64,000 nt of DNA, from the NCBI RefSeq assembly GCF_009905375.1, contig NC_133649.1:227189275-227253274 (forward strand). Direction: 5' to 3'. Source of the DNA: Apium graveolens. Lineage: Eukaryota > Streptophyta > Magnoliopsida > Apiales > Apiaceae. Of this stretch, positions 10,528 to 21,508 are shown piece by piece (positions within the stretch are counted from its first letter, which is position 1; the number at the start of each line of letters is the position of its first letter). Made by a program: the position numbers and the translations under genes. Under the pieces are notes generated by a model, which was not told the origin of the DNA, ran no database searches, and was given only the letters and a program-made list of their open reading frames with translations.

Positions 10528-12934
10528 TCAAGTTGATTTTGGTACCCAAGTTTTCTTGGGTCCCGCCTTGTTAGCTTTCTTCTTTGGTTTTTTGGGTTTG
10601 ATCCCATTTGACTTAGGAATTTCAGATTCATCCTTAGTCATTTGAGTTGAACCTTTGAAACCAGTCATTAAAACAGAATTATCATGCACATTTTGGTTTA
10701 CATGAAAAGGCATGCTATTTGCAAATATGTTATTCCAGTAAGGCATGCTAAATGGCATTTGAGGCATACTAAATACAGCATAATAAGGATTAGGTGCAAA
10801 TGGCATATTAGCAAATTATGTATTCATATTCTGAGTAGACATGGCATTCATAGGCATGGTAGGCATAGCAAGTTTGCAATTAACAGAAAAATGATTAACA
10901 CCACCATACTTAACACAGATTTTCCTTGGTGCATATTTATCAAGTGTGTAGTTTTTATGTTTGTTAATTCCCACTTTCCCATTTCTATTTTTTTCTTTTT
11001 AGCTTTTGTTTTAACCTCAATCTTTTCTAATTTGTCATTCAATTGCTTGATGGACAGATGGCCAACATTAACTTTCTTTTCTTTTCTGACTTGACTTGAT
11101 TCTCCTGGAATAAAGTTTTTAGAAACAGATCCATATTTCTCATTCAGTTTAGCTAGCTTAGCTTTGCTAACTGATTTACTCATAGCTGACGGATGTGGCT
11201 CCTTGTCTCTCGACGGATAATCCTTTTGATTATCCGACGGATGATTTTCATCATCCGTCGAGTCCACATCTGTCAACAATCCTTCAGCCAAATTGGACTC
11301 AAGCTTCTCTTTACTCTTCTTCCAGGCTGCATCACAAAAGGACTCAATACCTTGAACTTTAGTGATTTGAGCATGAACATCTCTAGATGATTTCCATGCC
11401 TTAATCACTTCCTGTTCTCGTTCAAGCTGCTTCTTTAAAATCTCCTATTTCTTCAAGGACTCAGTTAATTCATCCTTAGCAATCTTACACTCAATTCTCA
11501 ATTTTTAAAATTTAATAAACTGAGACTCTAGCACATCATTCCTCTCACTTAAAAACAAATTATTTTCTTTAATTTTAGCATTTTCCTTAGTGAGGGACTT
11601 AAGTGTAACACACAGGTGATATAATTCTGTGGACATGTCATTTATTGCATCATTACACTCAGCTTTAGATAAATGTGCTAGGTTAGTGGTGATTACCTGA
11701 TTGCTTGAAGAACTTGTTTCTATTTCATCAGATTTGGCCATTAGGGCTAGATTGACATAGCTTGTTTCTTCATCTTCATCCAATCCATCTGCAGCCCAAT
11801 CATTCTCCTGTGTGATGAAAGCCCTTTCCTTTTGTTTGAGCAACTCAAAGTATTTCTGTTTATAATCAACAGGCTCAAACTTCTTTTTGCAGGAATCAGA
11901 CTTTGTACATTCACTAGCAAAATGACCTGCCAAGCCATATTTGAAACACTTGAATTTTGACTTATCAACCATGTTTCTATTTGGCTTGACTGCTCCAAAA
12001 TTCTTCTTGAATTTTAGCTTAGAAAACCTCCTGGATAAGAATGCTAGATGTTCATCGATATCATCCATGTCATCTTGGCTCAACTGATCTTCATTTTCAG
12101 CTACCAGCCCTTTACCCTTGCTTTCACAGACCTTTGAAGTAGACTCAACAGCTTCTACCTTTATCGCTTTCTCCTTCTCTAACTCAGCAACCAGAGTTAT
12201 GGATCCTCCTTTCTTCCTTCCTTTCTCCATCCTTTCATCTTGCTCTATTTCAATCTCATAGGTTTTCAGGATGTCATACAGTCTCTCAAAGGTGAACTCC
12301 TTGTAATCCTGTGAATATCTCAATGAGACTGTCATTGGCTTCAACTCTTTTGGGAGAGATCTAAGGAACTTGAGGTTAGAGTCTTTTGTTTGATAGACTC
12401 TTCCATGCAGCTTCAGAGCATTTAGTAATTTTTGAAATCTACTAAATATATCAGTGAGTGACTCATTATCTTCACAGTGGAAATGCTCATATGGCTGAAT
12501 CAGGAGATGCATCTTGTTCTCCCTTACTTGCTCAGTACCATCACTGATAATCTGTATTGTGTCCTAAACCTTTTTGGCTATTTTACAGTTAATGATTGTT
12601 ATCAAACATATCACCATCAACTCCATTAAACAATATATGTATGGCCTTCTTGTCCTTCCTGACTTGCTCAATATCAGGGTCTGACCATTCATGCCTAGGT
12701 TTTGGAACAGATGGTTCATTTCCAGTTGCAGCTCTCATTGGTACATGAGGACCTCTCTCTATGCAGTCCACATAGGCCTCATCTTGGGAAAGAAGATATA
12801 GGTGCATCTTCACCTTCCAGTGGTGATAATTATCTTTGTCCAGAAAGAAGATGTAGGTGCATCTTCACCTTCCAGTGGTGATAATTATCTTTGTCCAGAA
12901 ATGGGATCTTTACTCTAACATCCTTTTTGTTCAT
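10528..12934 (-). pseudogene. Copia gag, broken near its N-terminus
   Basis: I place the start at the ATG at 12934 (MNKKDVRVKIPFLDKDNYHH), just downstream of the primer site, because the conserved Copia gag opening follows it directly. A 55-bp tandem duplication (12791-12900) then shifts the frame. Gag continues in 12813-12589, and after a further indel and stop in 12512-11505 (LIQPYEHFHCEDNESL, RLYDILKTYEIEIEQDE). The zinc knuckle reads CFKYGLAGHFASEC, with Tyr where the second Cys belongs. The C-terminal part (11408-10528) is lysine-rich with a second knuckle-like stretch and a Met/Pro/Asn-rich tail. It is the RNA-packaging capsid protein of the element. Confidence 0.85.
12791..12900. repeat. 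55-bp tandem duplication within gag
   Basis: 12791-12845 and 12846-12900 are identical except for one base (agaagatata against agaagatgta). Because 55 is not a multiple of three, it shifts the gag reading frame soon after the start. The near identity suggests it is recent compared with the other lesions in the element. Confidence 0.96.
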
Positions 12935-12980
12935 CTTGTTGTTTGTTATGATCTTTATACTCTTTGTTCTTCAAGAGCTT

Positions 12981-12992
12981 GCTCTGATACCA
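12981..12992 (-). other. Primer binding site, initiator tRNA-Met type
   Basis: On the minus strand this reads TGGTATCAGAGC, the common plant primer site complementary to the 3' end of initiator tRNA-Met. It lies directly inside the 5' LTR, with no or only a few spacer bases, which fixes the element's orientation. Confidence 0.88.
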
Positions 12993-14007
12993 ATTATTAT
13001 TCCCTAACAATACAACAAGAATTACAGAAGGGGGGTTGAATGTAATTCTGGCTTTTTTTCGAGATTTTAAAACAGTTCTAACTTATACATATACCCATGT
13101 TTGATTTGATGTAGTACGGAATAGAAAGATAATTGAAATCAAAACACTAAGTAATAAAAAACAAGTTTTAAAACTTTCTGGTGTGAAACTTTGAATAGCT
13201 CACAGCTGCCTTACAAGTTGAACAAACAAACTACAGAGTAATTCTTACAGAATACAGCTTGATATGTTTATCTGGAAAATGTATTTGCTTGGTTTTTTTA
13301 TTCTACTTGATACACTTGGTTTATATATCACCAAGTTAACATGACAGTAAGATAAGATAATAAAATAAAATATATCTAGTCTAACTCCATGCCACTTCAC
13401 TACTCTATTCCAGCATCTTTGAATATCTTCATATTTGGATGGAAATGGTAATGCTTCTTTATTCTCAAAATCCTGCTTAACAGGCTGCCACATTCCTTTT
13501 GCAAACACCCAACGCATGTGACTGTGTTGTCACTGTCAACTGGCTATTTTGAATTTGATCATCTGTCGGGACTAAGTTTGTCATCCGTCTGGAGTCTTGA
13601 TGATTATCCATAGGGAGCTTTGTTGATCATCCATCGGGAGTCTTGTAGATCATCCGTCGGGAGTCTATTTGCCACTTGACTCTATTTCACTTATACATAA
13701 TTACAAGACATCTCATATTTACAATTGGTCAACCTATTCTGCATATCAATCTAGTAGTCAATATGACTTAGAAAACCCTACACAATCTACTAGACTAAAA
13801 CATGTTGTTTGCATAAATGTGCTACAATACTTATTTGTTACATAAGCTAAACTCTCGATAGATGTCAAATTATCATCCGTCGGGACTATAAAGTTCATCC
13901 GTCGGGACTATATTAGATCATCCGTCGAGAGCTACAAATTTCACTAAGTTAAATCTACTAAGGTGATTTGTTTAACTTATCATCAAGTTTACAACATATT
14001 CCTAACA
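12993..14007 (-). repeat. 5' LTR of the Sirevirus-like Copia
   Basis: On the minus strand the LTR begins TGTTAGGAATATGTTGTAAA at 14007 and ends at the primer site. It is about 1,015 bp. The U3-side 623 bases are shared with 1350-1972. It carries clusters of the ATCCGTCGGGA motif at about 13555-13665 and 13853-13932. The bases after 14007 continue integrase coding of another Copia element on the plus strand. Confidence 0.88.
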
Positions 14008-15400
14008 GTTAACACCACATGTTATACTCTGAACATATATTTACTAAATAAAAACATTGGCAAGTCACCCTACTCAATCATTTAAAAAAGGAAGCCTATT
14101 GTTAAGCATATTTATGTGTTTGGAAGCAAGTGCTTTGTATTAAAAGACAACTCTGAGTATGTTGGAAAATTTGACCTCAAAGTATTTGAAGCTATCTTTC
14201 TTGGATATTCTTTGGAAAGGACTGCCTATAGAGTTTATGTGCTAGAGCATAAGAAAGTAATAGAAAGCACAGATGTGACATTTGATGATGACAAGTATCT
14301 AGGCTTGAAATGCCTTGATGAAAATGAAGCCGAAACTTTAAAATTTGATAATCTCAACCTTGACAGTGATTCTGAAGATGAAGTTGAAGATAATGCAGAA
14401 AATATTGTGAAGGAAGTTACAAGTGAACCAGTGAATTCTGATAATGAGAATTCATCTCAAGAAAGAGACTCACTTGAATTTGATAACACAAACTCAGGGG
14501 AGAAAAGATGATAGTTTTGCAAGTCATGCCAACAATGAAGAAAATAAGGACAATCATAGTCATCAAAATCATCACACCATAAAATGGGATAGAAGTCACA
14601 TAATAGACACAATAATTGGTGATCCTTATGCTAAAGTGAGAACTAGAATTGCCACTGCAAATGAATGCTGGAATGTATGCTTTCTGTCTTCAATTGAGCC
14701 TAAGAAAACTGAAAAAGCTCTACTTGAACCTGATTGGATAACTGTTTTGCAAGAAGAGCTAAATCAATTTTAAAAACATAAATTTGGGAATTGGTTCCTG
14801 CACCAAGAAATAGTAGCATTATTAGAACAAAATGGGTATACAAGAATAAAATGGATGAAAATGGTATCGTGATAAGAAACAAAGCAAGATTGGTTACCAA
14901 GGGCTACTCATAAGAAAAAAGAATTAACTATGATGAAACTTTTGCTCCAGTTGCTAGACTTGAAGCAATAAGAATGTTCCTTATATTTGCTGTACATTCC
15001 AATTTTAAGGTGTATTAAATGGATGTGAAAAGTGCATTCATTAATGGTAAACTAGAAAAAGAAGTTTATGTGCAACAACCTCCTAGCTTTGAAGATCCAG
15101 AATTTCCAGACTTTGTTTACAAACTTTTGAAGGCTCTCTATGGATTAAAGCAAGCACCAAGAGCATGGTATGACACTCTATCAGAATTTTTACTCAAACA
15201 TGGATTCACTAGAGGCACATTTGATAAAACTCTATTCTACAAGCAACATGGCTCATTCTAGTTCAAATCTATGTGGATGATATCATCTTTGGTTCTAGTA
15301 ATAAAAAGTTGGGTCAAAGATTCTCAAGACTCATGCAATGTGAATATGAGATGAGCATGATAGGAGAACTGAGTTACTTTCTTGGCCTTCAAATTAGCCA
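14008..15400 (+). pseudogene. Copia pol fragment (integrase C-terminus to RT)
   Basis: Translation from 14008 gives integrase C-terminal sequence (VFGSKCFVLKDNSEYVGKFD, AIFLGYSLERTAYRVY), an acidic linker, then RT ([50 protein letters not shown]). In-frame stops occur near 14511, 14772, 14910, 15017 and 15260, with frameshifts around 14820 and 15260. The RT catalytic box region (15265-15285) is just after a frameshift. The fragment starts abruptly at the edge of the minus-strand Copia LTR and stops at another LTR at 15401, so both flanks were lost or displaced by later insertions. Confidence 0.9.
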
Positions 15401-15688
15401 TGTCGAGTATACAACAACGAAAACAAAACCCAAAGCGAATAAACAAGAACAAGAAAATAAATGACAATCACATAAGACAAAGATTTACGTGGTTCAGAAA
15501 TTCCTACTCCACAAGCCGCACTAATTTTATATTGATCTCTCATAATTTGTTGTGTTATGATTTTACAATTACATGAGTCCAAATCAAAATTATAGTCCAA
15601 ATCTGAAAAGTAGACTAATCCATAAACTAATATGAATCTGAATAGTCTATTTTCATGGGCTTAATTAATAGAATCCACAAACCCAACA
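15401..15688 (-). repeat. 3' LTR of a Tnt1/Tork-like Copia
   Basis: On the plus strand it runs from tgtcgagtatac to cccaaca (288 bp), followed by atctcccacttgg, the complement of a polypurine tract. RNase H coding on the minus strand lies just beyond. It interrupts the plus-strand Copia RT fragment directly after the codons for GLQISHV. Confidence 0.78.
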
Positions 15689-16570
15689 ATCTCCCACTTG
15701 GAGTATGGCCAATCTTCACTTTACTCTTATAAGTCTAGTAAAATTAAATCTTCAGTCAATAACTCTAACTAGTGCAGCGCCTTCTCATCAATCAATCCTG
15801 AAGGCCAGTTAAAGTTACGCAAAACTTCAACTTTTCATTCGTAACCACCTTAGTCAACATATCTGCAGGATTCTTTAAACCAAGGATTTCTTCAAGGACA
15901 AAATACCATTGCTTATAAACTCTCTTGTAAAGTGATATCTCAACTGAATATGCTTCATCCTAGCATGAAACACGGGATTCTTTGTAAGATGAATAACACT
16001 CTGACTGTCTCTATACAAAGCATTGTCCGCCTGTTTGTTGCCCAACTCCTCAAGAAAATTCTTCAACCAAATCATCTCTTTGCTAGCTTCAGAGATAGCC
16101 ATATATTCTGCTTCTATGATTGAAAGAACAAAACTCTTTTGAAGTCGAGACATCCAACTAACTGCGGTGCCCCAAAAGTGAAAATATAACTCGTTATACA
16201 TTTTCTTGTATTCAAAATCGCGTATGTATAAGACCAAATCCATTCGATTTCTAATCCACCCAAATCGACATTAGAGATCCCTTTCAAGATAACATCTTTC
16301 TTACTAAAACATAGTGCAACCTTTTATGTGCCTTTCAAGTAGCGTAATAACCACTTGACTGCTTCCCAATGCTCTCTTCCTGGATTAGACATAAATCTGC
16401 TAACAACTCCCAGTGCATGAGCAATTTCTGGCCTTGTACACACCATAACATAAATTAAACTGCCAACTCAGATGCATAAGGAACTTTAGTCATATCTTTA
16501 TGGCCTTCATTCGTTTAGTCATATCTTTCTTGCCTTCATTCGTTTTAGGTGATTGCTTTTTTAACTCGGG
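15689..16570 (-). pseudogene. Tnt1/Tork-like Copia RNase H, 5' truncated
   Basis: ORF 16243-15875 contains AVSWMSRLQKSFVLSIIEAE, YMAISEASKEMIWLKNFLEE and NPVFHARMKHIQLRYHFTRE, the Copia RNase H and pol C-terminus. Upstream, to about 16560, translation in shifted frames gives the region preceding it (EHWEAVKWLLRYLKGT-like, GVVSRFMSNP-like), interrupted by stops. The rest of pol, gag and the 5' LTR are absent, so this is the 3' end of an element cut off near 16570. Confidence 0.88.
16485..16542. repeat. 29-bp tandem duplication
   Basis: 16485-16513 and 16514-16542 are near-identical 29-bp units (tttagtcatatcttt then atggcc or cttgcc, then ttcattcg). It lies in the truncated Tnt1/Tork-like pol remnant and shifts its frame. 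Confidence 0.92.
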
Positions 16571-18282
16571 ATCCGTGTAATGCAGGTAGTCGTACCTATA
16601 ATATTAGATACTACGAACAAGTTACACAAAAATAAACGTACAATCATGGGTATAAACTTGATTGAATGACACAACCAGAAATAAGACATAATTTTTTAGT
16701 GCACAAATAATAAGCCGGGCTAATGAGTTACCAGATCCCTTAAAAATCAAGTTTATACCAGTTTTTAATGTAAAATGCGTAGTAATGCAGATTTTTAATG
16801 TAAATCAAGTTTATACCAGTTTTTAATATAAAACACGTAGTAATGCATATTTTTAATGCCGTAACGTAAATTTTAAATACAGTTTTTAATGTAAATCTGC
16901 ACGTTACACTTTTTGGTTGCTACCTTTATTTGTTAAAAGTGCAATATCTTTCTTAGTTTGCTTTTAATCCATAATTTTGAAATATGCAGAAGGAGGAATT
17001 TCAGCATACAACTTATTCTACAAATGTTTATGTGAAAGTAGGGCCACTTGCAAGACAAGTGTTGTAAGGTATAGCACTTTCAATGTGATATTTGTCAGTT
17101 CATCTATGCATTTATTTGAAATATAGTTTGTAGTGGAACATGCTCTATATATATTTTGTTTACACTAACTGAAGGCACATATTATCTTGTATGTTAATTT
17201 ATATTATAAGTGGGGTTATGTAGGCTACGAATTTTTTATCTATTTAATAAGGTGATTGGAAGATTAATGTTAAACTATTAAATGTCTAACAAATATATTT
17301 CTAGATTATCCGCTTTTCTTTGTCTAACGTGTCACTTGATTTGTGTTTGGAAAATAGACAAAAGAAATTTGGACCGGGTGGTAGAAATATCTATCGGGTG
17401 TTACTCTTGATTCTATTTTTCTCCTTAAATATGAATGCTAATTATTTCTTAAAGACATTGAGAATCTGTTGTTTTTTTACATGCATGGAAGAAGATTGTT
17501 AAGATTGTAAGAAGTGTTTAGAAGAATAGAAAGGAACTCGTGAAAGCATCCAAGAATACCAAGTCTTCAGAATTGGAACTTAAGCTTGATGAATTGCGTA
17601 AAGCACTATCTGCAATTCATGGAGGAATATTTCCTCATTCTGTATTATCTACTCAAAAGATCAGAAGACTTAACTCTCAAAAACTTGTAACTATGAAAGA
17701 GACAAAAAGCCTTACTACTAAGATCCATATATGTTTATTAAACACCACATTTATGTTTATTAAACACCACTCTCCATCCAAATTTCCTTTTGTTGTGCTT
17801 CGAGTTTTTTCAAAAAATTTCTTGAAAATGCTATACTTTATTATTCGTGTATTGGTATAAACTTGATTTACATTAAAAATATGCATTATTCAGTTTTATA
17901 CTAGATTTACATTATTCATTCATTAACTACTTGTGGATTATGTCCCTGCAATCCAGTTAAAATTTTAGATGAAATTGTGTGCCTGATGATGAATCATCAT
18001 GATTTAAAATTTGTTTGTCATCATAATTTGTATGGTCTATGCAAGCATACAGCATATGGTTTGTCACTCACTGCACCAGGTCTACAAAATATAGTGATTA
18101 CTGTTAATCACAATCGATTCTGTTAAATGTTTCAGCCACTTTTATGTCTCATCCAAATCTTACAAGCATGATGAATTATTTCCTTACATATTTTTCAATA
18201 GTCATTGGTAATACACGACTGATACCTACATGTATTGCTGTATGTTTGTAGTTTTATGATCTGATGAATATATTTCCTTCAG
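16571..18282. other. CACTA interior, no recognisable gene
   Basis: This is AT-rich sequence. 16740-16910 holds four loosely repeated units built on cagtttttaatgtaaa and agtaatgcatatttttaat. A related block recurs inverted near 17850-17920. Short ORFs at 16987-17067 (QKEEFQHTTYSTNVYVKVGP) and 17528-17690 (SSELELKLDELRKALSAIHG) end near possible splice signals and could be exons of other captured genes, but I do not recognise them. Confidence 0.4.
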
Positions 18283-18972
18283 ATGAGAGTCCATATATGT
18301 TCAATGGAGATTTTATGGATAGGGGGTCATTTTTATTGGAGGTCATACTTACACTTTTTGCACTTAAATGCATGTCCCCATCCAGTAAGCCTACAAAGTT
18401 CTTGTTGTGTTAATCTTTTCTGTTTAGAATCTTAAACACATTATGCAATCCTAACAACAAAAGTAAGATTGGGAACAATTTTTCCAATTATTTTATATTT
18501 TACTTTGGATATAGGTTTAATTTGTTTTTTTTAAGTTATATCAATTCTGCATCATTTTGTTATCCATTTTTAATATTATGACTATATTTTCTATAATGTC
18601 GATGCCAGTCCTGATCTTTCGTTTAGAAACACTACTAACGATATTATCATGTTAATATATGTTTCTAATCTTTATGTAGCTCGATTACATAACATCACCC
18701 TGATCTAAAATTACATTTATACATCTTGCTCGAGGAAAACATGAGAGCAAGAGCATGAACAAGTTATATGGTTTTGAAGGCGAGGTCAAGTCTAAGTTGA
18801 ATGATGTGTTTATGGAACTATTCGCGAAAGTGTTCTGTTATTTACTTTTGGCTCATGCGTTAAATGGCATGGTTTTTGTTGTTCACGGAGGTCTTATCAG
18901 TGTTGATGGGGTGAAACTCTCTGACATTAGAAAGATTGATCGGTTCTGTGAGCCTCCAGAGGAAGGTATTCT
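18283..18972 (+). pseudogene. PP5-like: Captured serine/threonine protein phosphatase 5 fragment
   Basis: Two exons of the PP5 catalytic domain are visible. Exon one (18283-18384) follows a ttccttcag acceptor, encodes SPYMFNGDFMDRGSFLLEVI and stops at a GTAAGC donor. Exon two (about 18714-18972) encodes LARGKHESKSMNKLYGFEGE, then FVVHGGLISVDGVKLSDIRK and RFCEPPEEG, and ends at a GTAAGT donor. GDxxDRG and the later HGG are metallophosphatase motifs. The metal-binding Asn of the RGNHE motif is Lys here (RGKHE), so the product would not be an active enzyme. Neither exon has a stop. The acceptor of exon two is not recognisable. The TPR domain and C-terminal exons are absent. It lies inside the CACTA ends, which suggests transduplication. 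Confidence 0.88.
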
Positions 18973-20094
18973 GTAAGTGAACTTCTTACTTGATTTACTG
19001 ATGAAAAATAAATCTAAATATGTACGATTGTTAATTAGAATCAGTTTGAACCAGACTATTAATTGGTGCTTGTTAATTAAGCTGAGGTTTGGTGCCCTTT
19101 GTGAAAAACGGGAAATGTATAAACTTCATCACTAAACTTTCTAAATACCAGAATATTTAATAACCACTAGTGGCGCGATATTGGTGTTATGGGGTCAGTA
19201 TCCTAGATAATAGAAGGAAATGAAGCATTTACATAGTCTTGTTTCAACTAGTTGACAATATTGTTTGATTTCTTTTAACTTCACCTAATGTAAAGTTAAC
19301 CTGGTCCCTTTTGTAAACATATTTGTTTACCTAACTGAGTCAGACCTTAAACTTGTGTACCCAATTAAGCTAAATGAAGCGGGTCAAGTTTTAATTTGAT
19401 ATCATATCCTTAATAAATTTCGGTACTTGTTACTAATAAGTCATATGCTTCTCTTGATCCATATGGCATTCTCTATTATGTATACTTATTTAAGAAGCTC
19501 TCATTTAAACTATCCAAGAATCAGCATAGTCTCAGCCACGAGAACTGATGTAGTATTTGAGGAAATAAATCCACATGCAGATGAAGTTTCAGCTGAACAC
19601 CCTCGATGAGTCGGATAACTCCAAATTTGAACATCAACCTTGATACATCGGATAAATTGACAGAAGATGTGAATGAGTATGAGTATTACTTGCCACGGTT
19701 ATGCTTTTGTTTTTATCCACTAGTATTATAACTTGGAAATTGTACTTAGTGATACTTTGTAATTTAGTATCGGTATTAAATGGTTTAAAGTTATTTTGGA
19801 TTGACTTGAACTGTTGGTAATAGTTATTTTTAATGTTAATGATCTTGGATTGTGATTGTGGATGATTGCGAATATTGGCAAAATATGTAATGAGAAATTG
19901 TATTTTTAATGCTATATTGTTCTTTTTTTAAATAAAGTGTTGGCATAGCCATTTAAAGTGTATGTAATAATGTAAATGGTCAATATTTATGTGTGGGTAC
20001 AACTTTAAAAACTGTAGGTAAAGCTTAAAAAAATGTTAGTAAAGGTACATAATATTTATAAAAAAGTGTTACCATATATAAATAGGGTTACTAA
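18973..20094 (+). other. CACTA interior after the PP5 exons
   Basis: There is no further PP5 exon and no recognisable gene. A 60-codon ORF (19427-19609) contains an exon-like stretch (SATRTDVVFEEINPHADEVS) that I cannot identify. The rest is AT-rich and merges into the CACTA subterminal repeats near 20095. Confidence 0.45.
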
Positions 20095-20411
20095 TGAAAA
20101 GAGAGTTATTCAGAAAAAGTCTTTGGTAGCACCAATTTGATATTTTGATGTAACAAAAACTATAGCGGTGTGACTATAGGTCTATGATTACAGTATTACA
20201 GATGTTATCTTAAACGAAAAATATAGGCATAGACCCCATATGGTCACAACCTAAAAATCAAAAGTGTAACCATAAACCCCTAAGATGATGACCACATTGG
20301 TGACGCAGTTTCGAAAAAGTATGACCATAGCTCTTTTTTACCTACAGTCACATTTTTTGGCCTTTAGCCACACTTGTTTTACCGTTACAACATGCCATAT
20401 ATGGTGTAGTG
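20095..20411 (-). repeat. CACTA right terminus and subterminal region
   Basis: Read on the minus strand it begins CACTACACCATATATGGC at 20411 and continues through gtaacggtaaaacaagtgtg into blocks shared with 283-600. Motifs such as gtgtaacc, ggtcacaa and gtgtgact recur in both orientations. This is the better preserved of the two ends. Confidence 0.85.
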
Positions 20412-20650
20412 AATAGATGTCATTACATGATCTTGATCAACCGCACATTTATGTAGCTCTAGTTCAAGGTGCAACAGATTCTCCCTCTCTGATTGGTGTA
20501 GCTTGAAAACAGGAATACCAGTCCATTTACTCACAAGCTCAACAATTTAATTCAATAAAAAATTTCATGTTCCCACTGCTCATTTAACTCAGCTTGTGTC
20601 TCCCTTAAGGAATCCAACACCCCCTCAAGACGACTATACTGACCAGCATC
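20412..20650 (-). pseudogene. ClpB-like: ClpB/Hsp100-type chaperone fragment
   Basis: Minus-strand translation of 20546-20412 gives [20 protein letters not shown] then [14 protein letters not shown]. The WTGIPV block and the following leucine/glutamate-rich stretch leading to VxGQD are characteristic of the linker between the two AAA+ modules of ClpB. 20632-20561 gives RLEGVLDSLRETQAELNEQW then EHE, which fits the coiled-coil middle domain. A stop follows, and the piece of the middle domain between the two segments is missing. The similarity looks closest to the plastid ClpB type, but I cannot confirm that. The fragment ends at the CACTA terminus. Confidence 0.75.
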
Positions 20651-21154
20651 CAAAATAGACAAGTAATAGTTGCGCACTACAAAGGTGAATGACATATACT
20701 TGTTATTAGTAATTTTCACCCAACCGACAAGTCATCTTTCCAGGTCTAAGGGAAATATTAATCTGTACTTTGAAGCTACATAATACCATTTAATGTCATT
20801 TAATACTCTATTTAGTGATGATTGTAAAATACCATCGCCTCCATTCTGATAAACAAAACCTTGCAATTATACTTTAAAGCACACAAAAAATACTCTAACT
20901 AGCAAAAAGTTTATAGTACATAAAAATACTAAATATCCCTTGCAAGAATATACAAATTTAATAAAAGGAGGAGTATGCATCAATGTTAATGTCTGCCTTT
21001 TATAGCCCGTGCTAAAAAAAAATTAAGCACCATTGCAGAAGCTAGAATGCACATTTTGGAAGATCAAGAAAAGCAAATAGGTAAAAACTTTTATGAAACT
21101 TCTGATAAGTATCTAATTTTTCCTTCTTTTTTTGCTAAATATAAGTATATAATT

Positions 21155-21193
<39 letters not shown>

Positions 21194-21508
21194 GTAATTC
21201 AATAATTCTGCTAATCTTGAATAAATTTAACTAGTATAAATGGCGCAAATAGTAGTACAACTTATTCAATAGATTTCTATAATAAAGTATTATATATTCA
21301 ATAATGCTTGTTATGAGTGGCACGAATGGTACTCAATGGCTTTGTTTAGTAATATACTATGGTGTGTTATCATTTTCTAGGAAACCATTATCAACATAAA
21401 CAACATAATAGTTCATTTAAAACTTTTACTAGCGGATTTAATTAGTGTTGCACCAAGAATGAGAGCATGACCAGTGCACTCTTACAAGTAATTAGTTATA
21501 TCAGCAAC
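20651..21508. other. Non-coding host-side sequence left of the Athila-type element
   Basis: There is no recognisable gene. A short exon-like stretch on the plus strand (about 21005-21080, AKKKLSTIAEARMHILEDQE) runs into an aggtaaaa donor-like site and could be another gene fragment. The microsatellite at 21159-21191 lies here. Confidence 0.35.
21159..21191. repeat. (AT)n microsatellite
   Basis: A pure dinucleotide AT run of about 16 units. Confidence 0.98.

Larger units (their letters stand above)
1350..14007 (-). mobile_element. Sirevirus-like Ty1/Copia retrotransposon, degraded
   Basis: Read on the minus strand the order is 5' LTR (14007-12993), primer site complementary to initiator tRNA-Met, gag, protease, integrase, reverse transcriptase, RNase H, a long extra ORF, polypurine tract and a partial 3' LTR. 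Integrase before reverse transcriptase is the Ty1/Copia order. The big gag and the extra ORF in the env position are typical of the Sirevirus (SIRE/Maximus) lineage. Every reading frame is broken by stops or frameshifts. The element lies within a plus-strand Copia on its right side, where integrase coding resumes at 14008. Confidence 0.85.
258..20411. mobile_element. CACTA-type DNA transposon, composite and non-autonomous
   Basis: The two ends are long inverted copies of each other (about 283-600 against 20095-20385). The right end finishes with TGTAGTG, the inverse of the CACTA terminus. The trinucleotide aat flanks both sides (255-257 and 20412-20414), a candidate 3-bp duplication. Both ends are rich in short repeats such as tggtcacacc and ggttacac in both orientations, as CACTA subterminal regions are. 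No transposase is visible. About 16 kb of nested LTR retrotransposons (668-16570) fill the left part, and the remaining interior holds two exons of a protein phosphatase 5 gene. The left terminus is degenerate, so treating both ends as one element is an inference. Confidence 0.6.

Noticed and set aside
13555..13932. CRISPR-like array of ATCCGTCGGGA repeats
   Set aside because: Repeats are too short and degenerate, spacers are irregular, and the context is a plant LTR.
17540..17860. Host gene in the CACTA interior
   Set aside because: A 106-codon ORF with no recognised domain and a repetitive end; kept only as a possible unidentified exon within the interior description.
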